This document shows, in pieces, positions 24,793 through 36,162 of a DNA stretch of 64,000 nt; the first letter of the stretch is position 1; every line of letters begins with the position of its first letter. The notes under the pieces are model-generated. The model saw only the letters and a list, made by a program, of their open reading frames with translations, was not told the DNA's origin and made no database searches. The DNA lies in NCBI GenBank assembly GCA_030141605.1, contig JAQGDQ010000026.1:806001-870000 (forward strand), read 5' to 3'. The position numbers and the translations under genes are program-made. Source of the DNA: Tubiluchus corallicola (lineage: Eukaryota; Priapulida; Priapulimorpha; Priapulimorphida; Tubiluchidae).

Positions 24793-27700
24793 TTAATGCC
24801 TTTCTGACGCAAATTTGGCAAATTCTGAAACAAAAAGATATTACAAAAATACAAAACAAACAAAAGGGTGGCCGAGCAGCAAATAGATGTGGATAATAAG
24901 AAAACATAAAGCTGTTTTCTTTCGATTATTACCAAAATTATCCGAAACGAATTTTATTATTTTTGTTCAAATTGTACGTGTCTCATAAGCCTATTAGAGG
25001 GGCGATACGTGTACTTTGAACATTATGATCCAATTTCTTTTTAAAAGCATTGGAAAGTCACTCGTTAATGTTAACATTAAGCTGCAGAAAAATAACAAGG
25101 TTTCAATTTAATTGTCTAGTCGTTACGTATACTCATTTTAGTAAATTGGTACTATTATTATAACACAAAAGGAAAAACTGGAAATTGACAGTGCATTATT
25201 ACGGATACATAATACATGTATTCAGTTTTTTATTTTTAAATTTAAAATTTTACGTAAATATGTAAAAAAATCCTCTTATTAATTTAAAAAGTTTGTAATT
25301 TGGTGTCCTTGTAGTGTTTTTAAAAAGAACGTTTATATTCAACTGTCTTAGGCCCTTTAACGTACCTTACAAAAGTACACACAAACTTTTGCAAAGTAAC
25401 TTTTTCGCCTAAAAACGTGTGTCTTTGTACATGTCAAACGACTCTTACCATGTAACTAAGTTCATGCATGTCTTAGAAAGCGAGAATAACTTACCTTCGT
25501 AGTCAACGTTGCCGTCTCCGTCAGTATCGGCAGCTTTCATCATAGATTCAATGGTGGCGTCTGAAGCATCAATCAGTAGCTTCTGCAAGATGTACTTCAG
25601 TTCGTCTAGGCTAAGCTGTGAAGGAAAATTTTTTATTTACCAAACGTGTAGTAGTGCAATGCCGTTCTGGGGTTGTTCCTGTCGAAGAAAGGGTTTTGTA
25701 CAATATGCACTGATCTATGTAACATCACGCCACAAGTTCCCACAACTGGTGTGCAGCTTTCAAATTGTCTCCAATATAGAAACCAAAAGTGAAGAAAAAG
25801 CGTGGGTACACATGCACTGACTGTGACTGACCTTAACTTTACTCTATGAAAACGCAAAGTTAAGACTATTTTATCATATTTATTTTACTAGCACAATAAC
25901 TACATAAAAATTCAACATGCCCAAGTATTGTTCAGCACACTGATTACTAATAATTTGATTAATTTCTTTTTTGATTTATTTACATGGTAAAATGATCCGT
26001 GTGTAGATTAATTATTTGTAATCTTAATTCAAACTTTTTTATTAATGATTGAATGGCCCTATAGTTGAATTGGTTGATAAATTGTAAGTACTGATTTAAG
26101 ACCTGCCACAGTCACAGCTCTAAGTAGTCCAGGCATAGTCTATGTGGTAATTGTGGCCATGGAGTTGACCTTGTGACCCAAGTGTTGTGACTTTGTGGTT
26201 TAAGCTTTAAAGTAATCTAAGATCAGTAACAGTTATTGCATATTGTAACTAAACTCTTATGTTACGATATTTATGCGTCACTGATAAAAAATGCATTTCT
26301 ACCATTCAGATTTTGTAAGTTTTTCAGTTGAGTAGTTCAGGAAAGTAAATCACCGTCAGAAGTAATGATTATTATTTGGTGTCATCAGGGATTATTTAAA
26401 ATCCAATTCAGAGAATGTGAAAAGCATTAACAAAAGCACAGAAACGTCACAATAATAAAGCAATGCTTTACAAAATTTAAAACAGTTTTTCTAGTAAAGG
26501 TCCTGTAATGCCCATAGTTACTTTCAATGACTTCAACTTGGTTACTTGCAATTTTACCTGGAATATAAGCCTGAACTTTTACCTTTGTAATCTCAAGCAT
26601 TTCTGACGCTCATGATTATTAAAGCTTCATTTCAAAAGCGTTGCGAACGCTACTTAAAAGGGATAACCACTGTGTTAATTTTGTATTTTTTTGCAAATGT
26701 TAATTTCGGTTATAGCAGCGTAACAATAATTGTTAAATTTCGATCTGATTTTCGTCATGATGATATGGTACTGAAGCAGTTATTCAGTTTTACAAGGCAA
26801 GGCTTTTAGGGTTGCAATTTTATAATAGCAGAAACTAAACTGATTTTAGCTTCAGCAACTGACAAATTGAATTTGGCGATTGTATACATGAAGCATCCAA
26901 ATGCCAATACAATTATTCGTGTGAATCGTATTATAGTATACCTTTCCATTTCCATCCAAGTCAAACAGCCTGAACGCCTCGCTGTATTCGAACTCGATGT
27001 CTCTAATTTGAGTCTTACTTGCCATGTAGTTTAAAAATGCTTGCAGACTCATGGCGTTTCCTGTATTCAAGAAGAGATTATGTTCTTAGATGACACCATG
27101 AACTGCTATGGAAGAACGTAGGTGCATTTCAAACCTTCATTCGCACCCCCACCCCCCATTTCATCAAGTTACTTTTTAGAATTCGGCCTCAGGCCTGCCG
27201 TCAAATGTTGATTTTCTTTTTAAATTCGCCACTGGTTTTTCACGCGAGCTTGTTTTGAGTGAAGTAACATTGAGATATGGGCGAGCACGTTTCACAAGGG
27301 GGTAGAAGGAATTTGCCATGAAAATGTTCTAAGTTGCCCTAACCTAAGTGATTTCGAAACAACTGCAAACAATAGATCACGTAATTATATTGACTAACAA
27401 AAGTGTCTAGAAAACAAGATATTGATATTTATGTAGTTATTGCCTCATGCTGCTAGCTTATATTTATACATAATTGTACTCGGTATAACATGTAATAATT
27501 GCAATAGTAATAGTACATAAATGCAAGAAATCTAAGCTATAATAACTTTTACTAAAAATTAGTCTAACAAGACACCAGCCAAAGGTTCGTCTTTTCACTG
27601 AGCAAACATACAAATACTCTCAGAAATACTTTTTCTAATGTTTTGGAAATTCAAAATAAAAAAATGGTAAATAAATAAATGATGATGAAAATCTGTTTTC

Positions 27701-28139
27701 TTTTTGCAAACATGTCTATAACCTTGTCAGTACATTGATAATTATGCATTGACATTTATGTAAAGGGCTTGCATGGTTTAGTGAACACTGTAATTGCAAC
27801 CAGCAAAAAGAGGTAGTGCACCAAGCAGGCAAGAAAGCAATTTTTGAATATTGAAATCTTAAATTTTGAAATTTTAAAAGAGAATTACTTGTTCTGAAAA
27901 TAAGCAGCTTTTGTCATGAAAATGTACAATGCATTTCAAACAATGGTTGAATTATGTATTAACAGAATCGATTTGTATACCTACTAACGTGCACACTTTT
28001 TGCTAACCGTATTGTTTTATGACATGATAGATTTTTAAACTTTTGTAATTGTCCCCTTTTCTCCTTAGTGGATTATTGTTAAAATCCAGATGCTGTAGTA
28101 CTAATACTTGTATGTATACAATATTTTGCGAATAAAGAT

Positions 28140-28191
<52 letters not shown>

Positions 28192-28872
28192 TGTATGTAT
28201 GTATGTATGTATGTATGTATGTATGTATGTATGTATGTATGTATGTATGTATGTATGTATGTATGTATGTATAAATGTATGTATGTATGTACGTATGTAT
28301 GTATATAACTATTTGCCTTGGATCTCAACCCCCCACCCCCCCCTCCCAAAGCTCTGTCTTGTACGCCTGAATTTTTCAACTGTTTAAGTGGCCGGTCCTT
28401 GAGACTTTCAAGCTCATTTTATCGACTTTTCTGTCTTATGTTCTCTGCTAAAATTATGATTTACTAAATCAACATAAAGGATCGATTGGGGGTCGGGCCT
28501 TTTTACTTTTTTCTTTTCTTTGCATGCAACTGCGGTGGAGCAGTTTCAGGGTGGTATAATACAATCATTTAAAGTCAATGTGAATTAATACAGTTTAATA
28601 TACCATGAACATCAATGCTGGCAATCATGTCGCATGCTAGTAGCTTAATATCGTGATTTGGTGGGATAGTTCTCCTAGAAAGGAGTTTCTTCATCAGTAT
28701 TGTAAGATCGTCAACGGATAAGCCATCTCTGCTGTCACCTCCCCATGAGTTGAACACTGACCGATAATCTGAAATCAATATTTCCAATGGCTAACTTTCA
28801 GGGAAATAAATACGGGACAAATAACAGGTGGTGGTGGTGGTGGTGGTGGTGGTGGTGGTGGTGGTGGTGGTG

Positions 28873-28904
<32 letters not shown>

Positions 28905-28905
28905 C

Positions 28906-28987
<82 letters not shown>

Positions 28988-30108
28988 CGGTAGCAGTAAT
29001 AGTAGTACTAGAAGAAAGGTGATATAAGTGTAAATAATAGTGCTAAACACCCATAAGACTCAATTTATTATTTTTTATTCCACATTTTACTTTAGATTGA
29101 ACTAGCAAGTGAGTGTGAAGTGAGTAATGGCTAGTGACCACTCAGTAAAGTTGAAAGTGAGGTAAGCTATCTATATACTGAAACTGTTATGAAATACGAA
29201 AAAATCTCTACGAAAACGTGAACGCTTTTATTACAATGAATTGATCATTGAAAGACCGCTTGGATGAACGTATTTAAACGCTCTGCATAATAATAATAAT
29301 AATGTTATTACTATTAATAATAATAATAATGATTATTATTACTTACTTCGGACATCGTCTCCGGTTAACGTGAAAAATGCCTATAATGGAAAACACAAAT
29401 CAGTCTTTGATACACGTGTATAATAGAGACCGTACGGAATTTTAAATTTTCATAGTACGTGTACAATCAATACATAGTAAAATTAGTGTGAGGTTGGCAG
29501 CCTTAAGCATGGATTTTGATAGGTAAATATATATCCAGAATATTTCATAAATTTCGTACACGGAAACCCTAATAATCTAATAACGGAAACCCTAACAGTG
29601 TAACATTAGGCAAAATCTATACAAAACAAGTAATACTGTTCAGATTGTTTGGCATTGAATTAGTACATTTTGCTAATGATTTTTTATTTTACTGATTATT
29701 AAAGTGTGCATTAATTAGGTTTAAATGCTTAAGGAACGCAGTACCATGAAAAAAGTAAACGTAGGCCCCCAATTTATTATTTGTGCACACGTGAAAAATA
29801 GGATTAGGATTATTCCGGTAATTTTTTTTCCTAGTATACGTAACGTAAATTAGATTAAATTCATTCGTCTCATTTAAATTCACACATATAATAACATACA
29901 ATGTTTCTTTGAGATGCTAAAATTAATACTACATTGAGACGGGGTGGCGAAAGACCAAGAGGTCACTTAGCAACCACTAATAAATGTAATAAACTAACGT
30001 TTAACATATAAGCCTTTTTTCATACATATGTCGTATAATTCTGATTAATTAATCATCGTTATCCAATAACCAAAAATTGATATTAATTATAAAATGGTTA
30101 CTCACCAT
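24793..30108 (-). CDS. Calmodulin-like EF-hand calcium-binding protein
   Basis: Six coding exons with consistent phases: 30106-30108 (the ATG alone), 29347-29380, 28604-28768, 26942-27060, 25495-25615 and 24793-24824. They total 474 bases, giving 157 aa. Two canonical EF loops lie in the C-terminal half: DLDGNGKLSLDE (about residues 99-110) and DTDGDGNVDYEE (about 138-149), both with the acidic residues at positions 1, 3, 5 and 12. The N-terminal half has two loop-like regions that lack the needed ligands (GGDSRDGLSVDD and DVHGNAMSLQAF), so the protein should bind two calcium ions. Size and layout fit a troponin C or calmodulin-like sensor. The start is supported by a TATA box about 95 bases upstream and a strong GTGAGT donor directly after the ATG. 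The partner is unknown. Confidence 0.9.
27290..27344 (+). repeat. Dispersed repeat, copy 1
   Basis: TTCACAAGGGGGTAGAAGGA and the following 35 bases match the reverse complement of 56957-57012 at most positions. It lies in an intron of the EF-hand gene. The family is unknown. Confidence 0.65.
28140..28307 (+). repeat. (AT)n-(GTAT)n microsatellite
   Basis: AT run followed by about 130 bases of GTAT units with a few interruptions, in an intron of the EF-hand gene. Confidence 0.97.
28827..29010 (+). repeat. Compound (GGT)n-(AGT)n-(AGC)n microsatellite
   Basis: Three successive trinucleotide blocks that differ from each other by one base. Poly-Val, poly-Leu and poly-Pro frames read across it are artefacts. 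Confidence 0.97.
29287..29341 (+). repeat. Palindromic (AAT)n/(ATT)n tract
   Basis: AAT units followed by ATT units, repeated, in the second intron of the EF-hand gene. Confidence 0.8.
29943..29977. repeat. Hairpin repeat, copy 2
   Basis: GGTGGCGAAAGACC pairs with GGTCACTTAGCAACCAC around a short loop. It matches the hairpins at 5674-5710 and 55704-55742 in sequence and fold. It lies in the first intron of the EF-hand gene. Confidence 0.65.
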
Positions 30109-30200
30109 GTTAGCGAAGTTTCGCAAGCGAAAACAGAAAAGTAAAAGAGAACCAAAGTAAGAAGTGGCTGATGAGCAGGAAAAATAAAAAGGCGTGTCTC

Positions 30201-30210
30201 CTATTTATAG
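30201..30210 (-). promoter_or_regulatory. TATA box of the EF-hand gene
   Basis: CTATAAATAG on the minus strand, a near-consensus TATA element about 93 bases before the ATG. Transcription would start near 30175, leaving a 5-prime leader of about 65 bases. Confidence 0.6.
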
Positions 30211-30364
30211 TTCTTGACCACACGAAAAACTACATTACTGGCAGGTTGAGGTAGAAGAGGGGCAGCAGTGAGAGAAACTGCCTTTTTCGTGAATAAGAAT
30301 TAAATAATAAAGAATTTTAGCGCCACGTCTTAGTAACAGTCTTACCCGTGCATAATCTAAGTGT

Positions 30365-30622
30365 TCATAATTTATCTAGTGTAAATAAATACTCATAATA
30401 TGCTTCCATCCTCTTCAAAAGTGCACGTATAACACCTACTTCAGGTTTTGAATAATGACGCTTAGGATAGGTGTTTGTCAAAATGACAGTGACTAACTGT
30501 CCTTGCCCTTCGTTTGGTTCAAATATTTCTCTGGGGGGAAACAAAACTTGTTTGCAGCTAGACACTTTATTTCGAATGTCAACTAATATGTCATCATAGC
30601 CAGTACCTAGCCAACATCTATT
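30365..30622 (-). CDS. Unrecognised protein-like open stretch
   Basis: An open minus-strand stretch of about 85 codons ends in a stop at 30365. It begins just after an in-frame TAG, with no good start codon or acceptor at that point. Composition is balanced and globular-looking (YDDILVDIRNKVSSCKQVLF near the start, RALLKRMEAYYEYLFTLDKL at the end). I recognise no family. It lies 5-prime of the EF-hand gene on the same strand. It may be a last exon whose upstream exons I missed, or a fragment of a decayed gene or transposon. Confidence 0.25.
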   Translation of the reverse strand, partial: NRCWLGTGYDDILVDIRNKVSSCKQVLFPPREIFEPNEGQGQLVTVILTNTYPKRHYSKPEVGVIRALLKRMEAYYEYLFTLDKL

Positions 30623-33186
30623 CTACCTCGGAGTCTTTGTACCAGGCCCGTATTTTGGAAAACTCCTAAGCTAAAGAGGAAAGGTCTATTGTAACTCGCT
30701 CTCTAATGCATTTTGCAGTTACAGCAGTTGTTTTTTCCAGAACTGCCAAAATCAGTTTTTATTAACATTTATAAAGCGACGACAGTGCGCACTAATATAA
30801 AGGTACTCTACAATACATCACCTAAACTATTTCGGTACTTTTTATTTCAGCGGAAGTGGTCGATACTGACAACTCATTAACACAGAAATGTGCAGTTTTT
30901 TGCTTCTGATACTGGGACTTAGTTATTTTTGTTGTCTACCCAATTCGGCGAAGCACCCTAGTTTAAAAGCCTAAGTGTCAGTGAGCAAGCGCAATAGGAC
31001 GTTTTAGGCTACTTATTGTAAGCATAAAGTAATAGTAGCAATAACTAGCAACAAATAACAAGAACTATGCTGCTGTAAAATACAAATTCGTACTCACATG
31101 ACAACAGCTAGTGTCGTTTTTTGAAATATGAAGCACTTACAAGCTAGTTAAACATAAAGCCTAAAATATTATGCCTTAAGTGAGTCCCGAAAAAACCGTG
31201 TGTTTTATCCTGGGCACCTTGTACTTAGTCGCACACAGCAAAAAATATATGTATGCGCTAACAGGGTACATGAATGTCTCACACAACACAAAATTTCCGC
31301 TCACACGGCAACTTTTGCTTAAAGTTACCTTTATTTGGTATGAGTAATCACAGAAAATATTTAGTAGGTGACACGTGACAAAACGATTGCTTTTTACTGG
31401 TCTAATTTGGTTTTGTGGGATCCAAATTATTGCACATAGAGCGCATACGGGAGCACCACGAGTTTGTAAACACAAGTTGTTACAGACATTTTTTGCCGTT
31501 TACGTACGGATTAATTGATCTTTATTAATTTTGCGTTACTGAGTTGCTCGCTTGCGAAGTTACGTTATAAAATTATCTGCTTCGCCGTGATGCTGTTCTC
31601 GTTCTCGCCCAGGTAATATTTTTAGCCAGTTTTTATATTGCGGCTTCACAATAGTGGTTACTCTGTATGCTAAATTTTACGATAATTGGATCATGGCAAC
31701 AATAAACGACGTTCTAAATGACTCAACACATGGATTCCATGACAACGGTAAATAGCAGTCTAAATGATACGTCCAGGCAGTTGAGAAAAAAAAACTCAAA
31801 AAGCGAGTAACCCCGATAATTAAAAAAATGCTTTGCATTCCGGACTAGTCTTTATTTAGAGGTGAAATCTCTGCTGAACATGGTACCATTGATGGTGAGA
31901 CGTACGGGTTTAGTTTTTTAAGTATTCAGTAATGTAAACGATGCTGCTACCTGTTGCTGTTGTAGCGGCGGTTCTATTTCTTCTAAAATTACGATTTCCA
32001 AATGATAAATATCCAAGAAATAGTAATCATCAACAAGATTTTTTTAAAAAAAGTTTTGCTTTTATTAATGTTAAGAAAATTTATTGCTGCTAAAGCATAG
32101 AAAAGCAAAATTTCTTAAACCTATATTATGTTCATGATTTCAACTTTTTTGTTAAAAAATTCTTGTCATGCCAATAAATGCAAATCTTTAATGGAAATCC
32201 TCTTAATAATGGAATACAAGTTGCGATAAAACTGGTTAAAACAGAAATACGTGGGAACTGCAAATCTGTCTTCCAAGCTTTTTAATTTAGACTGTGTAAC
32301 TGAGAAAGATCTTAGCTTGCATGAATTTCTTTTAAGTTCTTTCTTGATCCAATCCAACCCAGGAAATCCTCTCAAACCCTTTCAAGAGACGAACACGGTT
32401 TGCTCAACAAAAATGTGCCAGAAGACACAAAAGAGAATAAAAAGAAATCCAAACACAAACTCTATCGTGTTTTATTATAATTAACATACTAAGTACAGTT
32501 ACTCATACCTAGTATTTTATTTTAACAACATAATCAACGTAATATATATATGTACACACACAAAATTGAGTCAATATGACAATTACAACAAAATAACAAA
32601 TAAAAAATTTCTAACTTCAACAAAGAACAAATACAAATACTGACTTTTTCATACTGTAGCTACTTATCACTATATTAATTATTATTATTAGTAATATTAC
32701 CACCAAACAAGGGTACTTACTGAATTTAATGGTTAGTGAAAGCACGATCATGATTTCTGGCCAAGAGTGTAAGTTTTATTGGGTACTTTGTTGACTCAAA
32801 ATTGTATTTGCCATTTCCCAACTAAGCTAACATTAGTATCAGACTAACATTATTTAACTACTATGCATGGGCCACTCTGAATGTAATCAGACTAAGCTAA
32901 AGTCCTTTGCAAATGCTTCAATAGTTTCTAATTTAACTGAATAACAACAGTGGTAATGTGCACAAAAAATATAGTCACTTTCTGACGTCTTTCACCTATA
33001 GCAGAATAAACAAACAAACTCTTACCACATCCCTGTGCACACATGGGAAATACAGCCCTGTGATGGATGAAGAGTTTGAACAACAAGATAAACACTCATC
33101 ATTATTTTATAATAGTGTTCTGGTGACATTAATCAGGAAAATTATAAATCATAACAGAAGACAAATATCCTAATTGTGATTAGTTT
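30623..33186. other. Region with no recognised gene
   Basis: A+T-rich. It has a short imperfect tandem duplication around 31693-31775 (ATGGCAACAATAAA against ATGACAACGGTAAA) and a protein-like but unrecognised minus-strand frame at 32166-32375. No exon is supported. Confidence 0.35.
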
Positions 33187-33645
33187 GGGGCCATCCACAT
33201 ATAATGATATCAAATTTAGGGTAGGAGGTAGGTGGCAGAAGATGTGATAATACCATAGTGCAAGAGGTGACTTAGTCATAATATCGTTATCTGTCTTCAA
33301 GCCTTTTCACGTGCGTGCCAGCAGCAGACGTCGCTACAAGGGTGCAGCTATTTTGCAGTCGATCCCAGAAAGCTGCCATTCTTGTCAATTTCTCTGAGAA
33401 ATCTCAGTTCGCTGTGTTTGTTTATGATAAACTTCCTCATTTGCCACCACACCAAAAATTCCTGTTACTTAACACAAGAGATGTTGTTGCATGTCCTTGG
33501 GAGGAGGAGATGTACAAAGAGCTACATTGGTGTGATAATGATATCAATATAAGGGGCAGGTAGGTGGTGAGACAATAATACAAGGTAGGTAGGCACTTGA
33601 AATCTGCAGAAAACTTGACATCGTTATAATTATGTGGATGGCCCC
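33187..33645. mobile_element. Non-autonomous DNA transposon with GGGGCCATCCAC ends
   Basis: The 459-base segment starts GGGGCCATCCACATATAATG and ends in the inverted form (CATTATAATT-like then TATGTGGATGGCCCC), so it has imperfect terminal inverted repeats of about 30 bases. There is no transposase. The target-site duplication is not clear, so I do not assign a superfamily. A plus-strand frame at 33315-33563 is unrecognised. Confidence 0.7.
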
Positions 33646-33711
33646 CTTATAAAAAATACCTAGTTACCATTCCTAACCCATACAGAAGGCAGAAGTATTA
33701 TGTTCAAACTA

Positions 33712-34447
33712 CAGTGGACTCTCGTTACAAGAATCACACGTATAAGAATCAGCTCGATATAAGAATCAAAATCGCGTTTCCCGAATTGAATCGGCATTTT
33801 CCTAGTGAAAATCCGCTCGTATAAGAATCACCCTTCTTTCGATAGTAGAATCAATTTTGGCGCCAACTCCATTGTCAGAGATTTCAAATTTGTTTGTTTG
33901 CGTGTCAGTCAGTTGAAAAATGGCATCCAAACGGAAAAGCAGAAGTGTGAGTGAAAAGGTGAAAATCATCGCCGCTTATGATGCGCTTCCGAGGGTTGGC
34001 CAGCGAGAAGGTGGCACGAGTCTTCGAGGACAACCTTCAATTGAAACGGTTGGGGGCCGAAATTGACCGCCTCACCAGAGGAGAAATGAAGCAAAGCAAG
34101 CTATCGATATTTTTCAAGCAGTAGATGTAGAGTTTTCTGTCGTCTCCAGCACAATTTCAGGAAAAAAATTATGTGCAGTAAAAAAATTTCAAGGCAATTC
34201 TGGCATCATGAAATATTTACCCAACCATGAAATAAAAACATTAGTCTAGGAATTTTTAGGTCCTTTTTAGGCCAGAAAAACATTATGCTGTTTCATGTCG
34301 TTTCTAGCGTAATTTCGGGAAATAGATAATTTTTATGTGCATAAAAATTTTTTAAACCAATTCTGGGCCATGCTCGTTATAAGAATCGCTCGTTATAAGA
34401 ATCACTTTGCCTTCTCCTGAGGTGATTCTTATAACGAGAGTCCACTG
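33712..34447 (+). mobile_element. Tigger/pogo-type deletion derivative
   Basis: This 736-base element has 25-base terminal inverted repeats (CAGTGGACTCTCGTTAC...AAGAATCA, one mismatch) and TA at both flanks (33710-33711 and 34448-34449), the Tc1/mariner-pogo target. From 33920 it encodes MASKRKSRSVSEKVKIIAAY, like the start of the CENP-B-type helix-turn-helix of Tigger transposases. After a frame change it encodes the transposase end LTRGEMKQSKLSIFFKQ and a stop at about 34124. The catalytic core is missing, so it is an internally deleted, non-autonomous copy that would depend on a full-length relative. Confidence 0.88.
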
Positions 34448-35260
34448 TATATAGTTCTAGAACAGTATAGTAGTCTTTACTTATAAATAACCTTACATCC
34501 ATTTTTCTATGAAATACTAAACAAACATCAATGGATTTATGAATGATGTTGTAAGTTATAAAATTCCAAATTCTAGAATTCCTAATTCTTCTGCACATTA
34601 TGCTGATAAGTGGACTTCGAACTGTTCATATTTTCATAAACAAAAACATTCATAGACCCATTCACGTTTTTTAGGCATAGTACTAGTATGCTTTATGTAG
34701 AACTTTAAAGAAACTCATTTTATAACAATACTTACTGCAAGCTACATAATTACGTTTAACAGAACAACCACCGAAACATAAATGAAGATTTAGCCAATGA
34801 TGATAATTAATTAAGAAAAACTTGCAACATAAACAAAGTAACCAACAATATCGTGCACTTAAAGTACTGTTCAATTAGTAAGGTTCAATTAAAGTACTGT
34901 TTGTACAAAATTATACCTCTGAGCTGGTAGAAGGTTCAAATTGATGACATGACTCATTCCCTTTATCCAGAACTACTGACTAAAAACAAAACTGCACATT
35001 TTATATAAAGATAATGTGAAGTAGAAAATGCAATTTAATTTCTCATTTTACGTATTTACATGCAAAATAAATAATACCCGACATAACAACTGATGCTAAA
35101 GTCAAAGAATTATCATGCTAGACACAGAAAGCAGGAAAAACTTTAGGCACATCCATTAGCATTACATTAGTGACTATAAATATTACAAATCACAGCAACT
35201 AATTTTGAATTAAAATAACACGAAACAACTTTCCCACCAAATATAATTCAATCAAATTGT

Positions 35261-35767
35261 GGCTATCACGTGAACAAATTTCAATAAAAATGTTTTTGCT
35301 TGCACCTAGTACAGAAAATGTGCTTATTAACATGCCAAAAATCTACTGCACACAAGTTGGTGGAAAATCCTCAAAACTGCAGACACCTGTCTGCCCTTTT
35401 TTGTAATGGTAGATATATTTTTCATTTTTAGGGTTCTGAGATATTTTGATAATGTTAGAAGTGTCAACATTATTTTTGATGACCTATATTTTTCATTTTT
35501 AGGGTTGTGAGATATTTTGATAATCTTAGAAATATCACCATTGTTTTTGATGACCTTAAAAATATAGCTGAGCCTTCAGATTAGCCTTCTTTAGAAACAT
35601 CATGCCGAGTTATAGCAAAATTCACGTTTTTTTAATGGCGGAAGATATCTGCAGTTTTAAGGGTTTTCCATCAAATTGTGTGTGGTAGATTCTTAGTATG
35701 TTCATCTGTTTTTCTGTAATAGGTACAAATGTAAACAATTTTGTTGTAATTTGTTCGTGTGATAACC
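35261..35767. mobile_element. Fold-back (long inverted repeat) element
   Basis: Two arms of about 130 bases (35261-35396 and 35636-35767) are imperfect inverted copies. CAAAACTGCAGA matches TCTGCAGTTTTA, GGCTATCACGTGAACAAATT matches the complement of AATTTGTTCGTGTGATAACC, and most of the sequence between aligns. The centre holds two tandem copies of a 71-base unit beginning TATATTTTTCATTTTTAGGG (35414-35484 and 35485-35555). There is no coding content. It lies just beyond the 3-prime end of DCAF6. Confidence 0.75.
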
Positions 35768-35859
35768 TAAAACAGAGCTAGATTGACTGGACTCAGTGAC
35801 AAAAATTTGTAGCTCATAAATAATCAATGCTCAGTTAGAAAGTTGAGTGTTTATAAAAA

Positions 35860-35865
35860 TTTATT
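35860..35865 (-). terminator. Possible polyadenylation signal of DCAF6
   Basis: AATAAA on the minus strand about 300 bases after the stop codon. If used, transcripts would include the whole fold-back element at 35261-35767 only if they ran past this signal. Confidence 0.35.
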
Positions 35866-36162
35866 TTAACTTATATCTGTTATAACTTAACTTTATCTTC
35901 TGGCTATAGTAATTAACTTTTAGCTCCTATAGTATCCTTAATTACTAATTTCTCTCTCACTGTCTCCCACGCTCCCTCCCTTTCTCTCTCTCCGCTGCAT
36001 ACTAGAGGGACAACTACATGTGTGTAAGACGACTCTGAAAATAATATGCTATAACTGAGTATTTTATAATAATTGTACTATGAACACAACTAGCAATAAT
36101 TAAGTTAAAACTCTGACTAGCATATGGTTAGATGTGTGGCATCTGGTAGTAGCAAGATTTTA

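Noticed and set aside
28101-28387. Long Tyr/Val/Cys/Met repeat frames
   Set aside because: Produced by the GTAT microsatellite in all frames.
28775-29050. Poly-Leu, poly-Pro, poly-Val and poly-Ala frames
   Set aside because: Produced by the compound GGT/AGT/AGC microsatellite.
32166-32375. Minus-strand frame starting RGFPGLDWIKKELKRNSCKL
   Set aside because: Protein-like, but with no recognisable family, start or splice context; possibly an old repeat.
33315-33563. Plus-strand frame inside the inverted-repeat element at 33187
   Set aside because: No transposase motif and no homologue I recognise; probably chance within a non-autonomous element.
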